DNA of 64,000 nt from an uncultured Lachnospiraceae bacterium (lineage in GTDB: Bacteria > Bacillota > Clostridia > Lachnospirales > Lachnospiraceae). Positions within the stretch are counted from its first letter, which is position 1, and each line of letters starts with the position of its first letter. The DNA lies in the NCBI GenBank assembly GCA_910584585.1, contig CAJUBP010000003.1, positions 140,702 through 204,701 of the forward strand. The letters are read 5' to 3'. Under the pieces are notes generated by a model. The model was given only the letters and a program-made list of their open reading frames with translations, did not search any database and was not told where the DNA came from. The position numbers and the translations under genes were made by a program. Shown here piece by piece: positions 1 to 7,658 of the stretch.

Positions 1-1209
1 TGCCTCGTTGTTCCGGTAGAACGCCTGGCTTGCCTCGTCATACGTCCCGGAAAGGGTTTCCATGATGAGGCGGTTGCGCTCGCTCTCCCCGGAGCAGGCG
101 GCCAGCTTTTCATTGAATTCATCCTCGCTGATCCCCACCCAGTTTAAGGCGTCCGCAAGGGAGCCGGTGACCTGCCCCACCTTGGCGGTTTCATTGGCCG
201 ATTCAATCAGCCCTTCAATCGGAAGGGCGTCACCGAACGTGCCGCAGACGCCCGCCGCGATATCCGTCCATTTGGTGATGTCCTGCTCGTTTTCCGCAAG
301 CTGCGCCAGTAGCTGCGAGGCTTCGGTCGCCGTGTCCGTGTCGCCAAGGATTTTATAAAACTCGGTGTAGGATTTCTGTGCCGCCTCCCCGCTGTACCCC
401 GCCGCCTCGAAAGCCGTGGTGAGCTTGCCCTGCGCCACACGGTATTCCTCCGTGGCTTCGTCAAGGTTCCAGATGGCGCTTCCTAATTCCTTAATGCCGT
501 TTAACGCCGCCTGGATGCCAGAGGAGATGAGGTTCCCCATGGCGACTGTCGCCGCCGAAAGGCCGGAGCCAAGTTTCCCCGCCCCGTCCGAGGCATCCTC
601 CATGGCGTCCCCGAAATCCTCCGTGCTGTCGGAAGCCTCCCGCAGCGTATCCCGGTTCTCCTCCAGTTCCCCGGAAAGGTCTGCGATGCGTCCCTCCAGC
701 TCCCTTGCCTCGCTGGAGCCTTTCCCGTATTCCAGCACGGCATTGGAGTAGGCACGTTTCAAGCCCGCCAGTTCCTCCTCCTGGCGTAAAATCTCCTGGG
801 TGAGCCGCTCCGTGGCGTCCACGGTCTGTTCCTCCTGGTTATTCAGCGCCTCAATCGCCTGCTCGTTCTGGGACAGTTCCCGCTCCATTCCGTTTAGGGC
901 GGCCTCCGCATTGTTGAGCTGTATCTGCCAGTTCTGCGTCCTGCGGTCATTCTCCCCGAAGGACTCTGCTGCATTCTGCAGGGCGGAGCGTAAGGTCTCC
1001 ACCTTCTGCCGCTGCGCATCGATCTCCTTATTCAGCACCGTGTTCCGGGAGGAGAGCGCCTGCACGGAATTATCGTTTTTGTCAAACTGCGAGGATACCA
1101 GTTTCATCTCGGAGCCGAGGACTTTGAAGGACTGGTTGATCTCCGCCAGTGCCTTTTTAAATTCCTTCTCGCCCTCAACGCCAATCCGCAATCCAAAATC
1201 ATCCGCCAT
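1..1209 (-). CDS. phage tail tape measure protein (N-terminal part, cut by window edge)
   Basis: The open frame runs from an ATG at 1207-1209 to the window edge without a stop, giving at least 403 residues. The first residues read MADDFGLRIGVEGEKEFKKA, a typical opening for tape measure proteins, followed by a long Gln/Glu/Lys-rich coiled-coil stretch (about residues 20-190) and then an Ala/Gly-rich region. Tape measure proteins set the length of siphovirus tails and pass into the cell during DNA ejection. It follows the tail chaperone genes directly, as in most siphoviruses. The C-terminal part (membrane segments, possible peptidase domains) lies outside the window. Confidence 0.88.
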   Translation of the reverse strand, partial: MADDFGLRIGVEGEKEFKKALAEINQSFKVLGSEMKLVSSQFDKNDNSVQALSSRNTVLNKEIDAQRQKVETLRSALQNAAESFGENDRRTQNWQIQLNNAEAALNGMERELSQNEQAIEALNNQEEQTVDATERLTQEILRQEEELAGLKRAYSNAVLEYGKGSSEARELEGRIADLSGELEENRDTLREASDSTEDFGDAMEDASDGAGKLGSGLSAATVAMGNLISSGIQAALNGIKELGSAIWNLDEATEEYRVAQGKLTTAFEAAGYSGEAAQKSYTEFYKILGDTDTATEASQLLAQLAENEQDITKWTDIAAGVCGTFGDALPIEGLIESANETAKVGQVTGSLADALNWVGISEDEFNEKLAACSGESERNRLIMETLSGTYDEASQAFYRNNEA

Positions 1210-1254
1210 GCAGCCGCACCCCCTTTCCCCGAAAAATGCACACGGCCATGCCTG

Positions 1255-1457
1255 CTAAATCCCATATGGGATGATGTCGTCAATGGTCAGTTCCCGCTTC
1301 GGCTTCGCAAAGCCCATGAACTGCTTATGGCACTCCCACAAGTCCATCAGAAGTCCAAACGGCATCAGCCATGTTTCATCCATGGAAAGATGAAGCTGTG
1401 CGGTGCCGTAATATAAAAGCCGGGTAAACAGCTCCTCATCGCTTACCCGACCACTCC
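1255..1457 (-). CDS. tail chaperone C-terminal extension in the -1 frame (gpGT-like 'T' part)
   Basis: This frame has no start codon of its own: its first in-frame ATG lies deep inside. It is entered by a -1 shift at the A AAA AAC heptamer (minus strand, 1458-1464) near the end of the upstream gene. Read from CGG onward it gives about 67 residues ending in ELTIDDIIPYGI, with many aromatic residues. The shifted product would be about 190 residues against 127 for the unshifted one. Lambda G/GT and many Firmicutes phages make tail assembly chaperones in this way. It is placed between the chaperone and the tape measure gene, as expected. Confidence 0.8.
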
Positions 1458-1826
1458 GTTTTTTTCCGCAGCCTCCTCGCTCTGGATATTCCGCTTCGTT
1501 CCTTTATACATGGCCTCCATGATGGCGTTCTTATATCCTGCCAGCTCCAGCGGGGAAGTCAGAAGCTCCACCTCCTCGGCGGTCAGCTCCGGCTTTTTCT
1601 CCTGCGGGTTTTTCAGGTTGTGTACCAGAATCGGCTGGTTGCATAAAAGTGTGATCAGCCATACAATCTCATCCAGCGCCATCTCGAAGTTCTCCGACTT
1701 CATCAGCTTTTCGCCCAGGTCCTCCAGCCCGCCGTAGCGTCCTGCGATCTCCTTTGTCGCCCTCGTGGTCAGGAGCATCCCATACTCCGTCCCGCCGATA
1801 TTGATTACCGCACTTCTCTCATCCAT
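1443..1826 (-). CDS. tail assembly chaperone (short form, gpG-like)
   Basis: This 127-residue protein has the size and place of siphovirus tail assembly chaperones, which bind the tape measure protein during tail building. It starts MDERSAVINIGGTEYGM and its acidic, Leu-rich middle is typical of the family. The last codons GAA AAA AAC GGA contain the slippery heptamer used to make the longer form. It lies 3 bases after the major tail protein gene and before the tape measure gene. Recognition rests on gene order and the frameshift signal more than on sequence identity. Confidence 0.82.
   Translation of the reverse strand: MDERSAVINIGGTEYGMLLTTRATKEIAGRYGGLEDLGEKLMKSENFEMALDEIVWLITLLCNQPILVHNLKNPQEKKPELTAEEVELLTSPLELAGYKNAIMEAMYKGTKRNIQSEEAAEKNGVVG
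1458..1464 (-). promoter_or_regulatory. -1 programmed ribosomal frameshift heptamer A AAA AAC
   Basis: On the minus strand the zero-frame codons are GAA AAA AAC, which matches the classic X XXY YYZ slippery pattern. A slip back by one base continues in CGG AGT GGT and opens the downstream -1 frame for 67 codons. The zero-frame stop TAA lies only 5 codons later (1443-1445). I did not find an obvious strong downstream stem by eye. Confidence 0.8.
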
Positions 1827-1829
1827 CTG

Positions 1830-2438
1830 TTAGCCCTCCCCGTTCTGTGATGGAGCCGCCGTAAATGCCGGTTCATATACATTTTTGTACCAGTCCGCAA
1901 TCGTGGAAGCGGAAACACCCGCGTCATCCTCGGAAACCTCCGCCTTCCACGGATGGCTGCCCTTGCCGTCCACCTTGTTCCGGCGCAGCACCGTCCCCTC
2001 AATGGTGGGCGTGGAGAATTCGATGGACTCCCCCTTCGTGGTAAGGTTGGTAGCCGGGATGCCGAACTTCACACGGTACAGCCAGAAGTAGCGGTATTTC
2101 CCGTTTGCCTTCTTTGCCCGGAACCCCACCGCCACCGGGTCGCCGCCGTCCTCGGATGCGGAAACCAGAACCTTGTTGCTGTCAATCTTTGCCCCTGTGA
2201 GGTCCTCTGCCACTGCGGGGCCGATGTCCGCCACGCCAAGGGCGAGCGTCCCGCTCTGGAACTCCTTCACGATCTCCGCCGCCCCGTCGTCCGCATACAG
2301 CGTCGCCTCCGCAAGCTCCACGGACAGCTCGGCGGTCATCGCTTTGGCAAGGGGGACGGGAGTGGCATAGGTCTCATCACCGTCCTCGTCCTCCGTGATC
2401 TTTGCATAAAATAATTTGTCAAGGCCAATCGTAGCCAT
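1830..2438 (-). CDS. phage major tail protein (phi13 type)
   Basis: This 202-residue protein forms the tail tube. It begins MATIGLDKLFYAKITEDEDG, the usual opening of the phi13-like major tail protein family, and has the beta-rich, Asp/Glu-rich middle of that family. The segment VGFRAKKANGKYRYFWLYRV (about residues 102-121) is the recognisable core. It lies between the tail-completion gene and the chaperone gene with gaps of 3 bases on each side, so it is part of one tightly packed late operon. Confidence 0.9.
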   Translation of the reverse strand: MATIGLDKLFYAKITEDEDGDETYATPVPLAKAMTAELSVELAEATLYADDGAAEIVKEFQSGTLALGVADIGPAVAEDLTGAKIDSNKVLVSASEDGGDPVAVGFRAKKANGKYRYFWLYRVKFGIPATNLTTKGESIEFSTPTIEGTVLRRNKVDGKGSHPWKAEVSEDDAGVSASTIADWYKNVYEPAFTAAPSQNGEG

Positions 2439-2441
2439 ATA

Positions 2442-2783
2442 TCATTCCTCCAATCCATACAGTTTTGCCACATCAATGGCGTAATGGTGGAAGCCGGTAT
2501 CATCCTCGTGGCCGATGTAGCACCTGTCCGTGATGGTAAAATCCGCCGCCAGCAGCTTTTTTACCAGCTTCTTTTTGTACGGCATATAGTTGCCCTTCAC
2601 GAACAGGGAGAGCCGTGCCTCCTGCGTTTCATATTCCGGCGCATTGTCGGCGTGCAGCCCAAAGCTGTCGCCAAGCGGCGTCACCACCACATATTTGTCC
2701 GGCGGCGTGCCGGAAAACACGCCGGTCTCCACAGAAAGCCCGCAGCTTTCCACTGCGGGCTTGATTTCCGACAGCAGGCTCAT
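2442..2783 (-). CDS. phage tail completion/terminator-like protein
   Basis: This 113-residue protein sits between the HK97 gp10-like gene and the major tail gene, the place of the tail terminator or head-tail completion protein in HK97-type phages. It starts MSLLSEIKPAVESCG, overlaps the upstream gene by 4 bases, and has the alternating beta pattern and aromatic residues seen in small tail-joining proteins. No catalytic motif is visible. The assignment is by position and size; I do not recognise a specific family from sequence alone. Confidence 0.6.
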   Translation of the reverse strand: MSLLSEIKPAVESCGLSVETGVFSGTPPDKYVVVTPLGDSFGLHADNAPEYETQEARLSLFVKGNYMPYKKKLVKKLLAADFTITDRCYIGHEDDTGFHHYAIDVAKLYGLEE

Positions 2784-3211
2784 AACCCATCCACCTCCTG
2801 CTCCAGCTTTGCCTTCATCGCTTCGATGGCGGCGTTCTTTGACGCCGATTTCGCAGGCTTTAAGAACGGCTTCGGCGGCTGCCCGCTTTTGCCGTACTCC
2901 AGAACAGACGCAATCTTGGCGTTGCTGTCCCCGTCCGTCCTCGGTTCGGAAAACCCGACCTTCACATTGAAATCCCCGTTCCTGTCCTGCAGGGCGGGGG
3001 AAGTGCCGAGGGCAGATAAAAGCTGCCCCGTGGAGCGTGACGGCTCCTTTGTCCCGCTGCCGATGGCCGCCTGCAGGTTGGAGCGCACCTTCGACTCCAC
3101 CACTTCCGCACCCGCCTCCAGCACCTTCGGCAGGATTTCATCCGTTTTGTCCGCAAGCCGGGATACCTTCATCAGGAAATCCTCCGGCATTTTCCATGCC
3201 GCTTTAGCCAC
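2780..3211 (-). CDS. HK97 gp10-like head-tail joining protein
   Basis: A 143-residue protein starting with GTG at 3209-3211, chosen because AGGAGG stands about 9 bases upstream. The open frame itself extends further (TTG at 3286) but that part overlaps the upstream gene. The C-terminal part with ASVLEYGKSG and PFLKPA (about residues 104-122) is the hallmark of the HK97 gp10 tail-component family. The N-terminus begins VAKAAWKMPEDFLMKVSRLA. It overlaps its upstream neighbour by 8 bases, which suggests coupled translation in the morphogenesis operon. Confidence 0.78.
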   Translation of the reverse strand: MAKAAWKMPEDFLMKVSRLADKTDEILPKVLEAGAEVVESKVRSNLQAAIGSGTKEPSRSTGQLLSALGTSPALQDRNGDFNVKVGFSEPRTDGDSNAKIASVLEYGKSGQPPKPFLKPAKSASKNAAIEAMKAKLEQEVDGL

Positions 3212-3536
3212 TTTTCTCCACCTCCTGCACCAATGCCTCCAGATACATCCCGCGCCCTTTGACATCCTCCACGGAAGTGATCCCAAAGGTATGCCCGGAA
3301 CATATAATTTTCATGTCTGTTGTAACCGTGAGGTTTGGTATGGCACGGAAACGGAAAAGGTCGGTGGCAGTCGTAAAAGCGGCCATGTTCGCCCATTTCT
3401 CGCTGCCGTGCCGCCCCTCACGGTATGCCCGGACGGAAGCGAGGACTTCATCGGTTTCCACCTTGAAGCCCTCGTCATCGGTCGTGACCTTCTTCTGCAC
3501 GATGTCGATAAAGACATTCATTTTTCCAAAAGACAT
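3204..3536 (-). CDS. phage head-tail adaptor (head closure protein)
   Basis: This 110-residue protein matches the head-tail adaptor family by size, position and content. It opens MSFGKMNVFIDIVQKKVTTD and contains VRAYREGRHGSEKWANMAAF (residues about 35-54), close to the family pattern of a beta-barrel closure protein that plugs the connector after DNA packaging. The end of the protein carries HTFGITSVEDVKGRGMYLEA, a typical C-terminal strand pattern. It lies 3 bases after the connector gene and overlaps the next gene by 8 bases. Confidence 0.8.
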   Translation of the reverse strand: MSFGKMNVFIDIVQKKVTTDDEGFKVETDEVLASVRAYREGRHGSEKWANMAAFTTATDLFRFRAIPNLTVTTDMKIICSGHTFGITSVEDVKGRGMYLEALVQEVEKSG

Positions 3537-3539
3537 CCG

Positions 3540-3860
3540 TCACACCTTCCATTCCCTGTCAAGCCGCAGGAGCAGGTTCACCGTGTTCCACACCTGCTGT
3601 GCGGCGTTTGTGTTGTCCGCAAAAAAGCCGCCCGTGCTGCCGTCCCTGCTTTCATAGAAATGGGAGGCAAGCATGATGACCGCCTGTTCCGTGGTCGGCG
3701 GCATTTCCTTTTCGCTGTAAGCCCCTTCCGGGATATGCTGGTAGCTTTCCGCATAGGACACGGCGGCGGTGATGTAGCTTTTCAGAAGCGCGTCATCCGC
3801 CGAATGCTCCAGTATGAGGTTCTTCTTCACTTTCTCAAGCAACGTATCCATATCCATCAC
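3540..3860 (-). CDS. head-tail connector protein (gp6-like)
   Basis: A 106-residue, largely helical protein. It matches the phage gp6-like connector family, which joins the portal ring to the closure protein. Visible marks are the N-terminal LLEKVKKNL helix, the DDALLKSYITAAVSYAESYQ stretch (about residues 22-41) and the later TEQAVIMLASHFYESRD helix. It starts MMDMD; the exact ATG among the three is uncertain. It directly follows the capsid gene by 14 bases, as is usual. Confidence 0.78.
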   Translation of the reverse strand: MMDMDTLLEKVKKNLILEHSADDALLKSYITAAVSYAESYQHIPEGAYSEKEMPPTTEQAVIMLASHFYESRDGSTGGFFADNTNAAQQVWNTVNLLLRLDREWKV

Positions 3861-3874
3861 CGCCGCCCCTTTCC

Positions 3875-5092
3875 TTAAGCCGAAGCCCCTGCCTTCTGCT
3901 CCAGCACCTTCACCGCTTCCGCAAGGATCATCTTCCCGTCCACACGCTGCGAGGCGAGGAAGCCCACCTGCCCCGTTGCCGCGAACAGCTCGTTCAGGCG
4001 CTTAAAGGAACGCCCCTGCCGGTCGGCAATCCAGTAATAGGAAAAATCACCGAAAGCGATGGTCTTTGCGCCTGCGGCAATGGCCGGCATATAGGCGGAG
4101 GTCTTTACCGGGCGGCCAAGGATGGTGTCCGGGGTACCCGCCGTAAGGGAAGGCTGCCATAAATACTGCCCGTTGCTGTCCTTCAGCTTGCGGATGGCCT
4201 TGATGGTGGAGTCGTTTAACACCCACACGGATTTCTTGCGGTACGGGGATTTCAGCGAATAATATAAATCCATCAGCTCATCCGCCGTCACTGCCGTGGA
4301 AGACGCAGCGGTCACGCCCGTTTCCGCGCCGCCCGTGGCCGCTAAAACGCCCAGCGGCTTGCCCGTGCCGTTGCCCGTGAAGAACGCCTCCTCTTCCTTC
4401 GCCCCGATCCTGCGGGCAAACTCGCGGGAGATATAGGACTGCAGGTCAAACACGCTGTCATTCAGCAGTTCCTCGGAAACCTTGATCATGGTACCCAGCT
4501 TGTAAGCGCCGATGGAAACCTGCCCGAAGGAGTCGTCGCTCTCCGGGAACGCCCCCTCCTCATCAATCCACGATGCCGTACCTTTGGTGGCCACAACGGG
4601 GATTTTGCGGTCGCCGCTTGAAGTCTGGATGACCTTTGCCATCTGGCGGAAGACGTTCTCCTCCTCCAGCGCCTCCACCAGTGTGCGCTCGTACTCATCC
4701 GGTACCAGATAGCCGCCCTCGGAGTCCGTGCCAATCTGCAGGGCATTGGTCACATTCGGCATCGGCGCCTTGGAGCGCATGGCATTCCAGAAATTCTTTT
4801 TGTACTCATCGGAGGCACGCCCCGTCTTATCCTCCCCGTCTGCATCCGCTTTGCCGCCCGGCTTCCCCGTGAGGGGCTTATTCAGCGGACGGTTCAGCTC
4901 CGCATCCAAAGCCTCCTGCCGCTCCAGCCTTGCGATCTCTTTCCCAAGGTCGGTGATCTCCTGCTCCATCTTCGTGTATGCGGCGTCATCCTCTGCGGAA
5001 AGGACGCCGTTCTCCTTCCTGTGGGAATCCAAAAATGCCTTTGCCGCCTCCCATGCCTTCGCGCGTTTCTCACGCAGTTCAAGAATCGTCAT
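3875..5092 (-). CDS. HK97-family major capsid protein
   Basis: A 405-residue capsid precursor. The N-terminal ~110 residues form a charged, coiled-coil delta domain (LREKRAKAWEAAKAFL onward) that acts as internal scaffold and is removed by the neighbouring protease. The mature part shows the HK97 fold hallmarks: GGYLVPDEYERTLVEALEEE, then KVSEELLNDSVFDLQSYI and EEEAFFTGNGTGKPLGVL. The C-terminal A-domain region includes GFLASQRVDGKM. The portal, protease and capsid genes follow in the standard order, so the functional call is secure. Confidence 0.95.
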   Translation of the reverse strand: MTILELREKRAKAWEAAKAFLDSHRKENGVLSAEDDAAYTKMEQEITDLGKEIARLERQEALDAELNRPLNKPLTGKPGGKADADGEDKTGRASDEYKKNFWNAMRSKAPMPNVTNALQIGTDSEGGYLVPDEYERTLVEALEEENVFRQMAKVIQTSSGDRKIPVVATKGTASWIDEEGAFPESDDSFGQVSIGAYKLGTMIKVSEELLNDSVFDLQSYISREFARRIGAKEEEAFFTGNGTGKPLGVLAATGGAETGVTAASSTAVTADELMDLYYSLKSPYRKKSVWVLNDSTIKAIRKLKDSNGQYLWQPSLTAGTPDTILGRPVKTSAYMPAIAAGAKTIAFGDFSYYWIADRQGRSFKRLNELFAATGQVGFLASQRVDGKMILAEAVKVLEQKAGASA

Positions 5093-5108
5093 AATGAAAT
5101 CCTCCTTC

Positions 5109-5936
5109 TTATCGCTTTAATAAATTAAGCCGCTCCATGAGTGCGTCCACGGAACGGCCGGTTTCTGTATCCGGTGCAGGGATTTCTGCCTGCGCCTGGA
5201 TATCTGCTTTCGGTTTTTCCCCGCCATATTTGGCGGCCAGTTTATTCAAAAGGGCGTTGTTTGCCGCCCTGCGGGAGAACAGCATGGAGCTTGAAGCCGG
5301 AGGGAATTTCTTTTCCTCATCCTCTTCGGAACTGTCCCCTTCGCCCTCCTCCGGCTCCTTTTCCGGCTCCGTCTTTGCCCGCGCCATGATCTCATCCGCA
5401 AAGCCAAGCTCCACCGCTTTATTGGCATCCATCCACGTTTCCGCATCCATCAGGTGCGACAGCTTCGGGCGGGAAAGCCCCGTCTTTAACACATAGGCAT
5501 TGATGATGGACTCCTTCACTTCGGAAAGCATATCGATGGCCTTCTGCATCTCGGCATGGTCGCCCCAGGCGATGGTAGCGGGATTGTGGATCATCAGCAT
5601 GGATACCGGGGACACCAAAACCGTGTCGCCTGCCATGGCAATGACGGATGCCGCCGATGCAGCGATGCCGTCAATCTTTACGGTTACCTTTCCCTTATAG
5701 TTGGAGAGCATATTGTAAATCTGTGCCGCCGCCACACAGTCGCCGCCCGGCGAATTGATCCACACGGTAATGTCACCGCTCCCGGCATTCAGCTCATCCT
5801 TGAAAAGCTGCGGCGTGACGTCATCGTCAAACCAGCTTTCCTCTGCGATGGTGCCGTTCAGAAACAGAGTCCTCTCCTCCGGAGCCGTCCCCGTCTCCGC
5901 CTGGTTCCTCCACTTCCAGAACTTCTTCGTTTTCAT
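5109..5936 (-). CDS. ClpP-like head maturation protease
   Basis: This 275-residue serine protease processes the capsid precursor. I place the start at the ATG of MKTKKFWKWRN (5934-5936), which has GAGGAGGA 5-6 bases upstream; the open frame runs 14 codons further. The fold marks are VWINSPGGD (about 58-66), the nucleophile in GIAASAASV (Ser94 by this start) and the His in MLMIHNPA (His117); the Asp is probably within the WMDANKAVELGFADEI stretch. A long acidic tail (EPEEGEGDSSEEDEEKK) follows the protease domain. It overlaps the portal gene by 110 bases. Confidence 0.93.
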   Translation of the reverse strand: MKTKKFWKWRNQAETGTAPEERTLFLNGTIAEESWFDDDVTPQLFKDELNAGSGDITVWINSPGGDCVAAAQIYNMLSNYKGKVTVKIDGIAASAASVIAMAGDTVLVSPVSMLMIHNPATIAWGDHAEMQKAIDMLSEVKESIINAYVLKTGLSRPKLSHLMDAETWMDANKAVELGFADEIMARAKTEPEKEPEEGEGDSSEEDEEKKFPPASSSMLFSRRAANNALLNKLAAKYGGEKPKADIQAQAEIPAPDTETGRSVDALMERLNLLKR

Positions 5937-7185
5937 TGGATTCCTCCTCTCCGTCCTTTTTGCCGAACAGACCGGCATCGGACAATTTTGTCATGTTCCC
6001 GTTTATCAGATACAGGTCACCTCCCAACTCCTCCGGGATACGGTCAAGGTTCTCCAGCTCCCGGATGTCATTTGCGGACATCCACCCGTTCTGCCGCCCC
6101 ACGGCGTACCCGTTCATGCGGCTCTGATAGTCGCCCCGGAGCAGGCCGTCCACATTGAATTTCACAAAATACTGCTTCTTTTCCTCCGGCGTCAGCAAAG
6201 ACCGCACCATGGACTGCTCCCACCGGGATACCCATGGGTCGAGGGTGTATTTCACAAATTCAAGCGACTGCTGCTCTATATTTGAAAACGAGGATTTCTC
6301 CAGGTCGCCCACCATGTGCGGAGGCACACGGAAAATCCTCGCAATCTCATTGATCTGGAACTTCCTCGTTTCCAGAAACTGCGCCTGTTCCGGGGAAATG
6401 GAGATGGGCGTGTATTTCATCCCCTCTTCCAGCACTGCCACCTTGTTTGCGTTGTGGCTGCCGCCAAAGGTGGACTGCCAGCTCTCCCGCACCCTTGAGG
6501 GGTCTTTCAGCGTTCCCGGATGCTCCAGCACGCCGCTCGGCTGTGCACCGTTGGCGAAGAACTTCGCCCCGTATTCCTCGCAGGCAATCGCCATGCCGAT
6601 GGCGTTCTTTGCCATGGCAATCGGGGAATAGCCTACCAGCCCGTCAAAGCCAAGACCGGGGATATGCAGAACCTCCGATGGCGGCAGGATGACTGTGCTG
6701 CCTTTCACGGTCGGCGCGTCATCCATGCTCACCGTGTATTCGTAATAAAGCTGCCCCTTGGAATCCCGCTCCACATTCATCCGGTCCGGCATCAGTGGGT
6801 ACAGCCCCAAGACCTCCCCCTTGCCGTTGCGGATGATCTGTGCATAGGCATTGCCCCAAAGGAGCAGGTGTGTCATCAGCGTTTCCCGGAACACGAAAGA
6901 AGTCATCTCCGAATTCGGCTCGTCATGGAGTAAAAAATACAGCGGGTGGTCTGCCGCCTTTTCCTTCCCTCCATTATCCGTATATCTGTAAAAATGCAGC
7001 GGCAGCCCCGCCACCGCCTCGGACAGAATCCGGACGCAGGAGTACACCGCCGTCATCTGCATGGAGGAACGCTCATTGACACGCTTCCCGCTCGTGCTCC
7101 CGCCCATGAAAAAGCTGTAGGCGCTGCCCGACGTGCGGTTCTGAGGCGCATCCCTCGCCCTGAACAACCCGCTGAATAATCCCAT
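5827..7185 (-). CDS. HK97-family phage portal protein
   Basis: A 452-residue portal protein, the dodecameric ring through which DNA is packaged. The start is the ATG of MGLFSGLFRARD, with AGGAG about 10 bases upstream; a GTG three codons earlier is less likely. Family marks include VYSCVRILSEAVAGLPLHFY (about 47-66), NAYAQIIRNGKGEVLGLYPL, and EIARIFRVPPHMVGDLEKSS near residue 280. The C-terminus is acidic and Gly-rich. Its 3' end overlaps the protease gene start by 110 bases, which is common in this family. Confidence 0.95.
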   Translation of the reverse strand: MGLFSGLFRARDAPQNRTSGSAYSFFMGGSTSGKRVNERSSMQMTAVYSCVRILSEAVAGLPLHFYRYTDNGGKEKAADHPLYFLLHDEPNSEMTSFVFRETLMTHLLLWGNAYAQIIRNGKGEVLGLYPLMPDRMNVERDSKGQLYYEYTVSMDDAPTVKGSTVILPPSEVLHIPGLGFDGLVGYSPIAMAKNAIGMAIACEEYGAKFFANGAQPSGVLEHPGTLKDPSRVRESWQSTFGGSHNANKVAVLEEGMKYTPISISPEQAQFLETRKFQINEIARIFRVPPHMVGDLEKSSFSNIEQQSLEFVKYTLDPWVSRWEQSMVRSLLTPEEKKQYFVKFNVDGLLRGDYQSRMNGYAVGRQNGWMSANDIRELENLDRIPEELGGDLYLINGNMTKLSDAGLFGKKDGEEESNENEEVLEVEEPGGDGDGSGGEDSVSERHHRRGKLV

Positions 7186-7267
7186 AGGAACCACGCTCCT
7201 TTCCGAAAAGCAGACAGACAGAAGGCACCGCCGAAGCGATGCCCGTCTGCCTGCCCGAAATGTATTT

Positions 7268-7564
7268 TTATTTTTCTTCCTTGAACTGTTTTATCCATCT
7301 GTCAAGGTTTATCCCGTCCCGGAACCCTGCCCGGTAGTAATATTCGTTTTCCCTTGTTGCTTCCGAGTTTGTCACATCCTCGCACAGCTCCATCATTTCC
7401 CGCTGCTCCGCGCTTAACTGCTCAAACAGCAGCTCGTGTGCCTGGTCTGCTTTTTCCGCCTCCGCCGCCTGTTCCTCCGTAAGGGGATAATCCTTTTTAA
7501 AGGCATCGTGATGCATCCCCATCCGTTCCGAAATGATAAGCTCAAGGAAATCCTTCTCGTCCAT
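7268..7564 (-). CDS. small acidic helical protein of unknown function
   Basis: I do not recognise the family. The start is the ATG of MDEKDFLELIISERMG, with GGAGG 8 bases upstream, giving 98 residues; the longer frame has no ribosome site. The protein is charged and predicted helical (EEQAAEAEKADQAHELLFEQ, residues about 29-48), ending in GFRDGINLDRWIKQFKEEK. It lies between large terminase and portal genes. The place would suit a small packaging accessory protein, but no motif supports that. Confidence 0.6.
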   Translation of the reverse strand: MDEKDFLELIISERMGMHHDAFKKDYPLTEEQAAEAEKADQAHELLFEQLSAEQREMMELCEDVTNSEATRENEYYYRAGFRDGINLDRWIKQFKEEK

Positions 7565-7658
7565 CTTTCCACCTCCTTCGCCAGACAGCATAAAGGAACT
7601 TGCGGAAAATAGCCATATAAGGAACCGACAAAGATAATGTGTACAGACTGGTGAAAAA

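Noticed and set aside
2484..3878. 464-codon plus-strand open frame
   Set aside because: It runs opposite to four well-supported tail genes, has no family resemblance and arises from their GC-rich codon pattern.
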